DNA of 64,000 nucleotides from Typhlomys cinereus (GCA_023101885.1 JALPQD010000005.1:3119020-3183019); one strand, 5' to 3'; numbered from the stretch's first letter, positions 12,252 to 25,490 are shown. Notes: generated by a model not told the origin, from the letters alone. Numbers and translations: made by a program.

Positions 12252-12547
12252 GGGGCTGGAGAGGTGGCTCAGGAGTTAAGCCTCTGCCTTGAAGGTGGAA
12301 GGTCCTGAGTTCGGATCCTAAACCCCAAGTATAGACGCCAGGTGGAAGCCGGGGCGGCCTGCGTTTCTGGTCCTGGTAGGGTGGAGCCTGTGAATCCCGG
12401 GGCGGAGTAAACAAGGAGGTAGAGGCGTCCATGGTGGTTCCTGAATTCGCCAGTGGTTCTACACATACACATACACACATATACATACACACGCATACAC
12501 GCACACGCACACAACTGAATACATAATAAATAAAAAAATTTTTTTTT
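12252..12547 (+). mobile_element. Young SINE nested in an older SINE
   Basis: Complete young copy inserted within an older relative (about 12,155-12,251 and 12,548-12,815, the latter with its own CA-rich tail). The target-site duplication AAAATGCTGGGCAG (12,238-12,251 and 12,548-12,561) is perfect, giving a clear order of insertion. Confidence 0.93.
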
Positions 12548-12819
12548 AAAATGCTGGGCAGATATGGTGGTGGCTTATAATTCTATCCCTAGAAGGCAAA
12601 GCCTAGGAAACCCCAGAGCAAGGAAGGTAGAAAAGTAATACAGGATGATTACTGATGTCACCATTGAGCCTCCATAAACACAAACACTGAAGTGCCATAT
12701 ACACATGTATACACACACACACACACACACACACGCAGACACACTCGCACACACGCACACAGACACACATGCACTTACACACGCACACAGACACGTGCGC
12801 GCACACATGCACACAAAAG

Positions 12820-15640
12820 ATAATAGCAAAATCTCTAAATACATGAGCAATAATTCTATGTAATGTTTAATAGTGTGGAAGGCATAAAAAAGGTATATAA
12901 AATAATTTGCAATAGGTAAACACATGAAATTCTTTAAGTACTTTACTATTTAGAATTAAGGTATAGTTACTACCTTTAAAATTTGCTCAGTCAGGCAAGT
13001 ATTTCCAAATTCTTAAGGTAATGAACACTAACAGGAAAAAATAAAATTCAAAAACTCATATAAAGAAAATAGAAAAAAAACTAATAAAAAAAACAGGAAA
13101 AGAGGAAAATTAGTGGGGGTAGTAACAAAAGTAGTAGGAACTACATTATCAGGAGGACTTTGCATTCTGACTGGAGATGAAGGGTTAGAACACTGTCCCC
13201 AGCCTGCTGACTAAATAGACATTGAGGGCGAAGTCAACTAAATCTGATTGAAGTTCCTTCTTGCCAGGGGCAAAAGCAGCTACAAGCTGTAAAAATTCAA
13301 CTACAATGAGCATCACACTGAGAAGCCAAGCATTAGTCCCCATGAGTCAAGTCGGATCTACAAGTTCGCGGATTCCTGCAAATTTCTGTCCTGTAGTGCG
13401 TGCAACAGGAAGTCTCAAAAAAGACTACTGAGAGCCTTGAAAAAGACAGCCAAAGCAGGCTGGAAGGAAAGGACCCACAGCTGCTACATGGAGCACTGAC
13501 CCTTGTCCACTGTCCCTGCGGAAGAAAAGTGTTATTCCATCTGGCTCAGGACCATAAATACTATTGTCCTTGGGTTTAAGTAAAAGCCACTATAATGGGA
13601 AAAGGAGGCAAGACTATGTTAGGGCTAGAACTACAGTTGGGGGTGGGCAAGAGCATTAAAAAACAAATTACATAACCTTGATACAAAAACTAAATGCAGT
13701 TTAAGATGGAGGCTTGATTGGAATATCAAGAAATACCCTTCCCCCTCCAACTCACTAACAAGCAGCAGAGGAACACTGCTGCAAACAGTCCCACTTCTGA
13801 GGCACTCCACGCAGCAAAGACCGAAAGACACACAGAGAAAAGCCCTCTGGCAAAGCAGCTCTCTTTCTGAAAATGAGGCACGGTTAAGGGAATCTGAAAC
13901 CTGTGGCGCACTGTAGGTTACAACACAACAAATCTTAAACCGGGCCCATGTCCTGTCTTGTAGTAACTCAAATCTGCAACATGAAAGACTTGGCAGAAGG
14001 AAATGTGCACCCATTTCTAGGCATAAAAACTATGTACCTTAGACTACTGTCTTATATGAAATACCCAGATTTCAACTAAAATTTACAAAGCCTGGGAAAG
14101 GCAAGAAAAAACATGTACAAAGCAATCAACAAAACCAGCTTTACATATGACATGGATGCTGAAATTAATCTGAAAGAGAATTTTAAGTAATTACAACAGA
14201 AGGAAAAAGTGAGAAACATGCAAAATCAGGTCAGTAGTATCATCAGAAAAACGAGAATTACCCAAACGGAAATCTACAAATGAAAAACAGTGACAGGTGC
14301 AGAGAATGCCTTCAATAGCTCATGAGAGCACCTGATAAAGTGGAGGAAAGAATCAGTGGCCTTACAACGTCAGCAGAAATAATTCAGTCACTAAGTGCTA
14401 AAAAACAGCTGGGTGGTAGGGTGCTTGCCTAGCACACTCAGGTGTGTGGGCGGAAGAAATGCTTGAAGACATAATGACCTGAGGGTACGGAGACATCTCA
14501 GTTGGTGAAGTGCTTGCTGTACACGCATGGCATTCTGAGTTCAGATCCCCAGTACCCAAGTAAAAAGCTGTACAGGACAATGCATGCCTAAAATCCTAGG
14601 GCTCAGAAGCCAGAGAGAGGAAGACTAGTGGAACTCACTTACTGGTCAACTAGTTTTACCAAATGGGTGTGCTCCAGTTCAGTGAGAGATGCTGCCTCAA
14701 AACATAAGGTAGTGGGCAATGGAGGAAGGCGACTGATGTTACCTCTAGTCTCCATGCTCATGAAAACATGTGTGTATATGGATTTGTACGTGCACATGCA
14801 TACATGAACACATACACATGCATACCATAAAAAGACATAATAACCAAGAATTTCCCGAAAATTCCAAGAATTTTCCAAAAATTCATGATAGACATAAATC
14901 CACACATCGAAGAAACTCATTGTACAGAGATACAAAAACTATAGCTACGTTTACTATATGCAGACAGCTAAAAATAAAGGACAGACCACCTCAAAGTCAG
15001 TGGGGTTAGTTGGGGGGAAAACTATTATGTATGAAGAAACAAAAGCAAGGATTACAAAAGGATTCTGGATTGCATGGTTTCTGAAAAGATGATGATGCTG
15101 TGATTTAAAGTATTGAAAGAAAACCACTGATCCATAATTTAATTCCACACAACTCTTTAAAATTGGAAAAATAAACACTTCCTCAAACAAAGAGAATCCA
15201 GTGTCAGCAGAACATGAAGTTCTTTAAACTGAAGAAATAAGACAATGGACAAATATATGGATCATGTAAAGAAATAAAAAAAGTCGAACACAAAAGGAAA
15301 GCAATTTCACTAGAACAATTTCATTTCTACTAAAAAAACTAATAAAAAGAAAAATTGTTAGCATACATTATAGAACACATGACAATAATATCAATACAAA
15401 GGAAGGGAAAATAATAAGAATATACTTTGAGTAGGACTATATATTACATATGAAGCACACAATTTGTTACTTATAACTTACAATTTATTATTTAGAGGTA
15501 ACTGTATGCTATATAACTGTACGTTATAAAATAGAACAACCACTATACAACTGCTTGAAATAAGACAAATTAGAAAATGAAATGAAACCACTATAAATAT
15601 CTGGTAAATTGTAGAGAATGCAGAAAAAGATGGGAAAAAT
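12820..15640 (+). other. Intron with a probable ancient LINE-like fragment split by SINEs
   Basis: About 13,640-14,390 and 14,840-15,300 resemble an old mammalian LINE-type repeat (possibly HAL1/L1-like; family uncertain). It is interrupted at about 14,400-14,830 by ID-like and B3-like SINEs (CATCTCAGTTGGTGAAGTGC). Coding capacity is lost. I recognise nothing between 12,820 and 13,640 or from 15,300 to 15,640. Confidence 0.35.
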
Positions 15641-15719
15641 AAAAGAACAGTAGACCAGTTTTAATTGAAAAGAATCATAAAAATATGGACTAAGGATGAT
15701 AATTAGAAGGAACTGAGAT

Positions 15720-15835
15720 TAAATTTTTGCAGTTTCACTGAGATACAGTTCATATATACAACTCACCTATTTTAAGTATACCTACCTAGAGTTTGCTAGG
15801 TTTTAACATGTTCAGCATTAAAAAAAATTGTCATA
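15720..15835 (-). mobile_element. L1 3'-end scrap
   Basis: Antisense start of an L1 3' end (TTCACTGAGATACAGTTCAT, CTCACCTATTTTAAGTATAC). The following 15,836-17,467 is AT-rich intron with no recognised element, apart from a degenerate SINE-like stretch near 17,040-17,130. Confidence 0.5.
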
Positions 15836-17467
15836 TTCAGTTTTAAGTACTAGAGATAAGTTGAAAATATAAAAGTTTATAGATATAATTACCCTTCTAA
15901 TCTGAAATGTGTATACAAGTCAAGCAGTAGGAATATGATGTTTCTGGGCATGTGTTCTATATTGTACACTAGTATGTATACATTATCTGCATATAAAACC
16001 ACATCTTTACGCTTCATAGTTTTAGCCTCTTCAGTATTACTTTTAATTACATCAAAAATATGAGAAAACAACTGAACAATGGTAACAAGTTAACGTTTAT
16101 TCTAAAGACATTACATATTCACATTGTCATGCCTGAGAGATGATCATTTTGCTACTAGGACACAGAAAGAGACACAAGTTAACTATGCCCCCTGCTGACA
16201 AAGCCAAATAATCTTCACAAGTACAATGGTTCCTTTGTACGCATAAGCTCCACATCCAAGAACACAAACAACCAAGAACTGAAAATATATTTTTAACTAC
16301 ATCTGCACTGGACATGTACAGATTGCTTTGGTGTCATTAATTCCCTAAACAATGCAAGAGCTACTTCCATATCCTCTGCATTGTATTAGGCACTATATCT
16401 AGGTTATATGCCAAAAATATATTGTTTACATAAGGGACTTGGGCATCTTGAGGATTTTGGTATCTTCAGGGATTCTACAACCAATTCCTATAGATTGTAT
16501 GGATACATTCAATTCCATACAATTACATATAGAGTACAGTATCTGAAAAATGAATCACATAAAAGACAAATTTGCTTTTACAATGCAAACAACTTTTTTA
16601 AAGGTCTTTGCAGACCTTAGGTCAAATACATTTAAGACAGGACTTAGTGCAAAAAATATTTGAGAAGAAAGGCAATTTTGGAATTGATAACTCAGGACAT
16701 ATTGTACATATGCCACATGATGGAAAAGCATCATATATGATATATTCTACATTTACAATTCTCTATTGAAATGTATAGAGACAATTCCTGTTCATCCTAC
16801 AGTGAGCAGGTAGAGAGCAGAGGCCAGAGATGCTAAGCACCCTATGATGTATACACTAGTTTCATTAAGAATTTTGAGCCCAAAATGTTAAGTATTTAGG
16901 TTGAAAATGTTTCTCTACATGAATTTTCCCTCTTAATGCAGCAGGCAGCTCTGCGAGTTTGACCTTGGTTGAACATCATTGAACGGCTCAAAGCAGAGGT
17001 TAAATCTCTGAAGTAAAAACAGTGGTTATGCCCATAACCATGAAACCTTGGAAGCCAGGGCAAGATGGCCTGATCTGAAGCCCGTGCTGCAAAGACTGAT
17101 GGGAAGCCAGGGCTGGGACAGGTCCACAGCAAGACCCTGTCACGAAACAAGGTTTCAGCCCTCTGCATTTGGAAGAGAAAACTGCAGTCTAGACAGTTTC
17201 AAATCTTCATCTACCTTTATTTTAAGAAAGAGACCATGTTTGCTGGACTTAACTCACTGACCCACTGTGAAAGAGATTCAGAGCATTGTCATAAAAGTCA
17301 TACTTACAATTTTATTATCAACCCCAAGATAATAAAGCTTCCCATTATAAAACCTAAATTTTTGCTCTTTTAGTGTCACTTCAGTATTATTTTTAATTAT
17401 ATAACAATACATGACAAAGCAACTGAACTGTGTATGAAACTTTGATGAATATTTTCAATCATGATAC

Positions 17468-17626
17468 CTGTGTTTCCATTTCCATCATCCTCTGCTTTAT
17501 TTCCCTTATTTCTGCCTGTGTTTCAGCCTCTCGAAGTCGAATAGTCATCAGTTCATCTTGCAACTCATTCACAGCATTCTTCTTGGGTGGGTCTTTCCAT
17601 CTCCCAGAAGTACGTGCTAAGTGACG
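17468..17626 (-). CDS. EVI5: EVI5 exon: coiled coil
   Basis: 159 nt, 53 codons, phase 0. Starts RHLARTSGRWKDPPKKNAVN, a basic Pro-containing break in the coiled coil, then resumes heptads and ends QRMMEMETQ. Acceptor ACTTTAG|CGT, donor CAG|GTATCA. The intron after it runs about 9.5 kb to the next exon. Confidence 0.95.
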
Positions 17627-17959
17627 CTAAAGTATAAAACATCATATCACAACAAACATTGCATCAAAATAAGAGCTAACACTACATTGCATGCATTTCA
17701 AAGCTGTTATTATATTAAGCATTTTCTATTTTTTCTTTTTTTTTTTGATCAACTTGCGATCCAGAGTTAGCATCTTCAAGTTCTGAGATCTCAGCTGTGA
17801 GCACGGAACTGTGCATGTCTGAATACTTTACTGTAACTAGGTTTTTAATTAATTATATTCTTTTAAAAGCAGTATCAAACCAAGTTGTTTCCTCACTGCC
17901 AATTCAAAAACAAAGATCACCACTTTGAAATTATGTGAAGCTTTTTTAATTCAGTCTTT

Positions 17960-18002
17960 TTGGGTTTTTTTAGAATATTTTTTTCTTTTTTTTTTATTTA
18001 TT

Positions 18003-18060
<58 letters not shown>

Positions 18061-18271
18061 ACCATAAGCGAATATTGGGAACCACCATGGACCGCCTCCA
18101 CCTCCTCCTTGTTTACTCTGCCCCGGGATTCACAGACTCCACTCTACCAGGAGCAGAAATGCAGGCCGCCCTTGCTTCTACCCGGTGTCTATACGTGGGG
18201 TCTAGGATCCGAATTTAGGACCTTCTGCCTGCAAGGCAGAGGCTTAACCCCTGAGCCACCTCTCCAGCCCC
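17960..18271 (-). mobile_element. Young SINE with (TG)n
   Basis: Antisense young copy: pure (TG)n at 18,006-18,056, GTTTACTCTGCCCCGGGATT, and CACCTCTCCAGCCCC at its head. CAGTCTTTTTGG-type sequence on both sides is consistent with a target duplication; a run of 26 T (18,277-18,302) follows. It sits about 420 bp from the exon at 18,694-18,834. Confidence 0.88.
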
Positions 18272-18693
18272 CCAGTCTTTTTTTTTTTTTTTTTTTTTTT
18301 TCCCCAGTCTTTTTGGTTTTATAGATTGCTACATGTTATTCTTTTCAAGAGTCTCCCAAAGATATGGATAAGTTTGCAGGAATATACCAAAATGTCATTA
18401 TTTTATTAAATAAACATTTTCAAAAGAAATTAAAAATATAATTTCTACTGGTGTACCCTTGGTGATATTTACACTGCCCAACTAAGAGCAACAGAAATAG
18501 CACCTGATTTCTATTCCTCTTTGCTTCACTGTGAAGCATGGCTTCAATGGGTTTTCAAGTTAGGAAGGTTTTAAGTTCAATGTTAAGGATTTTTTTCATC
18601 TCCTATTGTTAATCATCAACCACTTCAAACTGTACAAACGGAGTATTTCTGTTTTACTCCATTTTTAAAAGCACAAAAAATACATTATCACAC

Positions 18694-18834
18694 CTGCCAG
18701 TGTTCTTCTAAATCTCTGACTTGCTGTCTCAGTTCTTTTAACCCCATCATGGCTTCTGCCTCTCTCAGTTTCACAGCAATGAGCTCCTCCTGAAGCCGTG
18801 CAACGTTGTTCTCATCAGGAAAAGAGTTGTTCTT
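18694..18834 (-). CDS. EVI5: EVI5 exon: coiled coil
   Basis: 141 nt, 47 codons, phase 0. Starts KNNSFPDENNVARLQEELIA and ends VRDLEEHWQ, with the repeated family pattern LREAEA. Acceptor CACCGTAG|AAG is weak in pyrimidines; donor CAG|GTGTGA. Confidence 0.95.
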
Positions 18835-18929
18835 CTACGGTGAAAGAGATGGGATAAAACATGACATGGCACACAGCTGTCTTGTGCTGCGTGTCTTTGT
18901 ACTTCACTTTATACAGTGTGATTGAAATG

Positions 18930-19440
18930 ATTCACAAACCGTACAACTCACTCATTTAAAGTGCATGCATAGGTTGGTGGTTTTTAGAGAATCCACAGGG
19001 TTGTTTCACTACTGTAATCTACCTTCTGTGTCTGTGCATTTGCCTGTTCTGGATATTTCATTTAAATGAAATCATGCAATATGTGGCTTTTTTATAGTTG
19101 TGTATTTCACTTAGGATAATGTTTTTAAGGTTTAGTCCTTTTCATTGTTAAAAAAAATATTGTACTACATGGATAGTAATTTTGTCTCTTCATCAGTTAA
19201 TTCTATTTTTTGGTTCTTATACTATTGTTATGAACATTTATGTAACAGCTTTTGCAGATTTTTAATCTTCTTTACATGTTTAAGAACAGAATTGCAGGCT
19301 TAGCTTACTATTTTACATTTAAATTTAAGAAACTGTCAGTGTTCCCAAAGCAGCTGCACCATTTCACATCCCCACCGGCAAAGTGCAAGGGCAACTGCAT
19401 TTACTATAGAGGATTCACAAAGTCTAACTTTGCTCTGCTA
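18930..19440 (-). mobile_element. L1 3' region (old), antisense
   Basis: Close in pattern to common mammalian L1 3' ends: TTTGCCTGTTCTGGATATTT, ATTTCACTTAGGATAATG, AAAGCAGCTGCACCATTTCA. It fills the first part of the intron between two EVI5 exons; the rest, to 20,160, shows nothing. Confidence 0.8.
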
Positions 19441-20159
19441 ATAAAATACTAGCCAGAATTATGGAACAACAGAATTAAAAATGCTTTTCAACTCGGTGAT
19501 AAGTTTGATAATCTTACAACCTTTAAGGACTGCAAGTAAAGCACAAATGCCATTTACACTTCAAAGATTCAAAAGAACAGTACAGAATTCATTGTTGTTA
19601 TATTTTCTGAGTGAGTCATTTTAGAGAGGAGTGTCAAATCTCTCTACATCAGTCACGTTGTACTTGCTTTATGCATACAGGATTTAGATCAATCTCTTAC
19701 CATATTAAAAAAACTACATAGTTATCAAATTGCCAAGAGGAAAAATGGGCCCCAGATAAGCTCCCTACGTACTATTAAAATTTTAGTGGTTCTATAAAAA
19801 TTTTCTTTCAAATTTTCAAAATATAGGAGCTTCCTATATATCTTGAAGTGATTTGTTCTAAGTTGGACAGTTCTAACAACTGCACTCAAATGAACTGCTC
19901 TATTTAAATGTCTATGTATTAGTTCTATTTGACCTCTTTAACATAGAAATATAACAATGTTTGGGGATAGTCAATTTCTGCTTCCTAAATTTTGAATCTT
20001 TGCATTTAAAAAATTTTTCCTATAAAAATTACCCTGGTTGTTTTCTTCTAACAATTCTATAATCTCTATTTATATCCTCGAATATAGGGTTTGGATTTAC
20101 ATATAAGCAACAAATAAAAGGTAACATTCAGTTTCTATTTTTAGTTACTGATTTTCTCA

Positions 20160-20360
20160 TATAAGTTGGCCTCAGATTTGCTAGGCAGTTGAGGATGACC
20201 TTGAACGTCTGAATCTCCGCTAGTTCTGATCCTCCTGCTTCCAACTTCAGGCCTGAACACCCACAGCAGTCACACTGCGGGCAGGTTTATGTGTATGAGG
20301 ATTGATGTGGGCCCTGTACATGCCAGGCAAGAACTTTACCAACTGAGCTACAGTCTCTTA
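20160..20360 (-). mobile_element. B4-like SINE
   Basis: Antisense B1-like part (GATGACCTTGAACGTCTGAA) joined to an ID-like part (CCAGGCAAGAACTTTACCAA, CTGAGCTACAGTCTC), the composite arrangement of B4 elements. It ends about 135 bp from the EVI5 exon at 20,495. Confidence 0.7.
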
Positions 20361-20494
20361 TTTACTCTTTTAGTAATAATACATCAAGTTTCTCGTGTAA
20401 AAAGCATGAAGTTGAATTCAATTTTTTAATAATACCAGTATCTACCACATATCCTCTCAGATTTGAAAGTAGAAATATTTACATAGCTTCTCAC

Positions 20495-20629
20495 CTTCTC
20501 TATATCCAAGACTTTATCCTGCATTTCCTTTAGTGCACACTGGGATTCAGCTTCGCTCAGTCGTGCTTGGACTAATTCCTTTTCTAACTGGAGCACAAAA
20601 TCTTCGTTGTAGTTGGAACTGCATTTATG
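20495..20629 (-). CDS. EVI5: EVI5 exon: coiled coil
   Basis: 135 nt, 45 codons, phase 0. Starts HKCSSNYNEDFVLQLEKELV and ends MQDKVLDIEK. Acceptor CCTTCAG|CAT, donor AAG|GTGAGA. The unique intron DNA at 20,703-20,788, about 75 bp upstream of this exon, has a second copy inside a SINE near 21.7 kb (see findings). Confidence 0.95.
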
Positions 20630-20702
20630 CTGAAGGTTATAGACATATGCTAAAATTTCATAGAAACATGAACATGCAAATATGTACACAAAGTAAAAAC
20701 AA

Positions 20703-21734
20703 TGCAATTACAGAATTTAGGATTTAGGGCAACTAAAGAGTAAAAATTCTATATACCTAATAGTCCCAACTTACTTTCTCCAATTAGCTTGACAACAAAT
20801 AATAAAATAGTTCAGGTCTAGTGTCCTTAAAGATGGCCATATATGATTGGGATTTGACAACTTTGTTATGTTACCAAATGTGGTTTGTGTAAGGTACTCA
20901 TCTCATGTAATCTGCCCATCTATCCACATACAAACTAAGTGTTCAGACTCTATAGACCTGTCTGTACAATATGAGTAGCCATTAGCGACATATGGTTACT
21001 TTGCACTTGAAATGTGGCCAATTTGAATTGACTCAGGTTTTAAGTAAAATAAAAACTGGACATCAGTGCAAGTACTTAGGGTTCAGTCCCCAGTGTCACC
21101 GTCAAAAATATAAAATAAAATAAACAAGTAAAATTGAATTCAGTGATTTTTATATTGGTTGTGTTGAAATACTTAAAATATATTAAGCAAAAATATTAAT
21201 TTCCATTTCATACTTTTTAATAAGGATAATTTAAAAATTTTGCTTGCACATATAATTCACATGACATTGCTATTGGATGGTACAGTTACATAGTACAGAA
21301 GTGGACAAAACCTAGAAATTCTATTTTAAAGTGTTGGAAATAAAAATTATACCAAAAATAAAGTAAACTATCCTAAATCCCAATGAAACAAAAATTGTCT
21401 GTTTCACAAATGTAAACTTTAAAAGATCTGCATGGAAAAGATTAGTGATGGGGAAAAAAGGGGATGATGCACAAAGAAATTAACTACACAGGCATAAAAC
21501 TCATTTTCCTTTCTACTCCATATGTGAATGAATACCAACGGAATCAACAAGGAAAAATTTTGGAGCCAGTTCCATATAAAAGCTTCAGTACAAAAGTTAA
21601 AACCTAGTCAGGAGTGGTAGTATATAGTCCTAGCACCCACTAAAATATGCAATTACATAATTTAGGTTCTAAAGGTAACTAAAGAGTAAAAATTCTATCT
21701 GCCCAATAATCCCAACTTACTTCCTCCAATTAGC
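20703..21734 (+). repeat. 86/87-bp direct repeat (20,703-20,788 and 21,648-21,734)
   Basis: Two copies about 945 bp apart, roughly 85% alike with one single-base gap by eye; both contain ACTAAAGAGTAAAAATTCTA and end CCAATTAGC. The first is unique intron DNA near an EVI5 exon, the second interrupts a B1-like SINE. Confidence 0.9.
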
Positions 21735-21780
21735 AGGAGGATCATGAGTTCCACACTAGATTGGGATATACTGTGAGGAA
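21605..21780 (+). mobile_element. B1-like SINE interrupted by copied intron DNA
   Basis: The left part (GTCAGGAGTGGTAGTATATA, GTCCTAGCACCCAC) and right part (AGGAGGATCATGAGTTCC ... GGGATATACTGTGAGGAAAG) form one B1-like element separated by the copied block 21,648-21,734. Its tail runs into the GAAA tract. Confidence 0.75.
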
Positions 21781-21814
21781 AGAAGGAAAGAAGAAAGGAA
21801 AGGGAAGGAAGAAG

Positions 21815-21892
<78 letters not shown>

Positions 21893-21959
21893 AGAGAAAG
21901 AGAGAAAGAGAGAAAGGAGAGAAAGGAGAGAAAGAGAAAGAAGAGAGAAAGAAAGAAAG

Positions 21960-22018
<59 letters not shown>

Positions 22019-22023
22019 AAAAA
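21776..22023 (+). repeat. (GAAA)n polypurine tract, about 245 bp
   Basis: Uninterrupted purine strand dominated by GAAA with GGAAA and GAGA interruptions between about 21,885 and 21,965, probably grown from the tail of the B1-like element. The lysine/glutamate/arginine open frame across it is not a gene. Long GAAA/TTTC tracts can form triplex DNA and vary in length. Confidence 0.97.
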
Positions 22024-22256
22024 AGTTCTTTCTAAAACTTTCTAAAAATAGTCTATCACTTCACACTGAAAGTAAAGAAAAAACAAACTTAAACTTTCAG
22101 AATAGTGTGATGGACAGAAATCTTCAACTAAACTGACATAAATAAAAAAATGGTTCTTTTTACTAATATATTTGAGACAAAATGGATGTCAAATTAAAAC
22201 AACTGAAAATGATTGAATATTTAATTTTATAAAACTTTTGAAATTCTCCTGTCCCT

Positions 22257-22470
22257 TGCTCAACAAGATGTGCAAATGGATGCCTCCCCATGCCGGGACT
22301 GCACCCAAAGCCTCGTACACACTAGACAAGTGCTCTACTGCTGAGCTACATCTTCAGTCTTCTATTTCCTGTTATTTTGAGACAGGGCCATGCTAAGTTG
22401 CTCAGATGTGACTTGAACTTGCTCCTCCTGCCTGTACAACTAGGTCTTGGCTCACACTCAAGACCTGAAT
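22257..22470 (-). mobile_element. B4-like SINE
   Basis: Antisense ID-like part (TAGACAAGTGCTCTACTGCT, GAGCTACATCTTCAG) joined to a B1-like part (TTGAGACAGGGCCATGCTAA). Confidence 0.7.
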
Positions 22471-22479
22471 TGAGTCAAC

Positions 22480-25400
22480 TGAATATTATCTCTAGTAATT
22501 CTAACACTTTCAAAAACAATACTTTTAATGTCTGTAACATGTCTATCATCTTAAAAAAATACTTACCTTTCAAATGGAAAAAAAACACTCTTTTGGAATG
22601 ACCTCATCCAAGATAGAGGTCCTATAATTTGTTTAATGAAATCATAGTTATTTTATGGACACTCCTAGCATTTTTTGCCCTAATAACTTTAGTTCAAGTT
22701 TATCTACCAACATTTTAGATTAAGAAAGCCCTAAGAAAACGTTCAGTTCCAATATCTCCCAAGTGAGTGGAACCATTGATCTGGCACAAATTACTTCAAT
22801 CATGCACCAAAAGCATTATAAACTACTAAGAACAAACTTTTATTAGTAAAATTTATAAAGAGCTGAAATATTTTGCTAATATGTCACTGTGTATATTCAT
22901 CTTATGCTTTTTACACACAAACATAATTTTAGGCATATATAATGTTCTTGTTGTATAAAGCTCTTAATTTAATATTCAAGTTATTAACTTGGACCTATAT
23001 ACAATTTTTTACCACAAAATAATCCCCACAATTATGACAGCTAATAGCAAGAGATCGTTTAAGTCCATAAATACTGAATGGCTTCCCTACACTTAGTTAT
23101 GTCAAGGTCTGCCAATAAATTTCTTCGTGTTTTTGTGATACAAACAAACTGACAGAACATTGTTTTAGAAAGTAGAGTCTGCTTTTTGATCCCATGTTCT
23201 TTTCTGGTTTGCAAAAGTTGTAAAAATAAAGATAAGTTACAAAAAGTTCCTTGCTTGTGTCTTGAGCTTAAGAAAAAAAAAATCTCAGAGGGAAAAAAAT
23301 TCTCACATTCGATAATACAAGTGAAAAGAAACTATGTGTTATCTGGGGAATTTCTTGTGCAAGCTGCCTACCCTTTACCTGGAGTGCAGGGAGTAGAGGC
23401 TCCTGATTAAAGAGTCCTTCAGACTTTGTGGTCTTTGCAGACTTCACTGGCTAAGCATCTCTAATCTAAAAGTCTCCAAAACCCAAAACTTATCATGTGT
23501 CAGATAGTGCTCAAGAAGCTGCAGAACATTTCAGATTTCTATTTTTGGAGTAGGAATGCCCAACCTGCAATAGCAAGTGAAAAATTCAAATCTGAAAAGG
23601 ACAACTTACAAAAATACACTAAATATTGCCAGAATTTCATTATATATCATGCTGTTCTCTAATCTCTAATGTCAAGACCTGATGAATTCACATCTTTTAC
23701 AGAAGCCCACGAGTTTCAAAGCACGGGTATTCTTCTCTTTTACAACAATTCTCACAGTTCATTCTCACAGTTAAGTAACTGCAATCAACTTTTAAAATTT
23801 ATCTTGGCAGTGTTGCAACAATGCTAGAGACAGACAGTTATCACTGTACTAGCAAAACTGAGCAGTATCTTTCATTATAAATGAGACAACAGCATTTTTG
23901 CATGAATTAGTTGACTTATTTGTCATAACTTTGCTCATGTATAGACAAGAAAAAACCCTATATAAGGTACATCTATAAACAAAAAAATGTATTTTTCATT
24001 TACATGTCCATCTGCATAGCAATTTAGAGTTACTTAAAAAATGTAATGTTTTTACTTATCCCCTTCAAATTTATAATATTGTGGGAAGACAGTACATATG
24101 CACTGTCACATTCACATAGGACCTGAAAAAAATAAATCATCATTACAAAAAGCAAAGTACTCCACAATAGGTTTTTGGAACAAAATCCCAACAGGAAAAA
24201 AAATCAAGTTCTATCTGGCTGTCCCTCAGCATATGATCCCAAAAATATATTCATAACCATGCCTACTACCCAAATGTTCTAAGTAGTACAAACAAAAGGA
24301 ATGGAATTATTTAACAAGTACAGAACTTGTTTAAGACCATGAGAAAGTTCTACAAATAGTAGGTTACCAATGCTGGAAGTGTACTTAGTGAATTACACAC
24401 TTAATTGATACATTATAGAATGTATAAATTTTACCACAAAAAAATCACAAATCAAATAAATGTAAATGGATGTAGTCAATAAAACAAGTTAGCCACATAA
24501 GCTTGTCTTATGATTTCTACTTAGAGAATCTGTGATTTCTGTGACAGAAGGCAGATGCAAGCTGCTGGGGTGTGCGATGAACTGTAGGGACACAAAGGAA
24601 ATTTTGCCAAATCTGGGTGTGTTCAGGGTGGCCTTAGACACAGGAAGCTCTGAAAATGGAAGAGCATGCTTCATTTCCATTGCGATGGGGATTATACACT
24701 GTACATACTTCAAACATACCAAATACATACTTAAAACTCACAACTTATGTTTGAATGAAGTTGATTTAAAAAATAAAAAAGACCTGAGATGGTCTGGCCC
24801 TACCTAATCATTTCGGAAACCAGACAAAACAGAACTGAATCTAGTACCATAGATAACCCAGCAAAATAGGACTAAAACTTAGTTCTAGAATCTAGTTCTT
24901 TACATCACATAAAATGATGCTCTTTGGCAATAGTGGAAAGTAGCATTAGGAAGTTACACTGATAACTCATTATCTCCTTCTAGAATATAGACTTGAAGCC
25001 CTTATTGTGGGAGTTTAAAAATCCGTAAAACTGCATTTGAAGGAAGGCTGGTAGGTGTTCACTTTCTATCACTATTATATGTACTATGTTAAAAACCAAC
25101 TGCCCTATTTATCAGAGTTATAAGTGGACAAGATCCTGTATCCTTAGATTTGCCTTCTGAAGATACATCTGGTTAAAAAAAAAAAGGCTTATCAATTTTC
25201 CTCAAGACTACTTTTTACATATTCAAAAATAACTACATTCCTTCCAAAGTGTTTATTGTAACCTGAAAAAAATCCAGGACTTCCACTGTCTTCCCTAAAT
25301 TAGCCTCAAAATAGTATGTAAATGTTTAATAAGTTCTGATACTCAATTAGGTACAATAAAAATTTCTGCAAGCTACTTAGAATACTTAACTATTCACTGT

Positions 25401-25480
25401 ACTTCAAGGGAGAATATTTAGAATAGAGGAAGGAATTATATTACATTATTGACTAATTTCTGATTTTCTTGAAAATCTCT
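22480..25480. other. Intron without recognised elements
   Basis: AT-rich, apparently unique intron of about 3 kb. I see no exon-like open frame with splice sites, no recognisable retroelement and only short homopolymers. Confidence 0.55.
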
Positions 25481-25490
25481 CCATTTTTGT

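Noticed and set aside
21761..22045. 94-residue Lys/Glu/Arg-rich frame
   Set aside because: Pure translation of the GAAA polypurine tract.
24489..24807. Overlapping 79- and 91-codon frames in unique intron
   Set aside because: No recognised domain, no splice sites in suitable phase, and length is compatible with chance.
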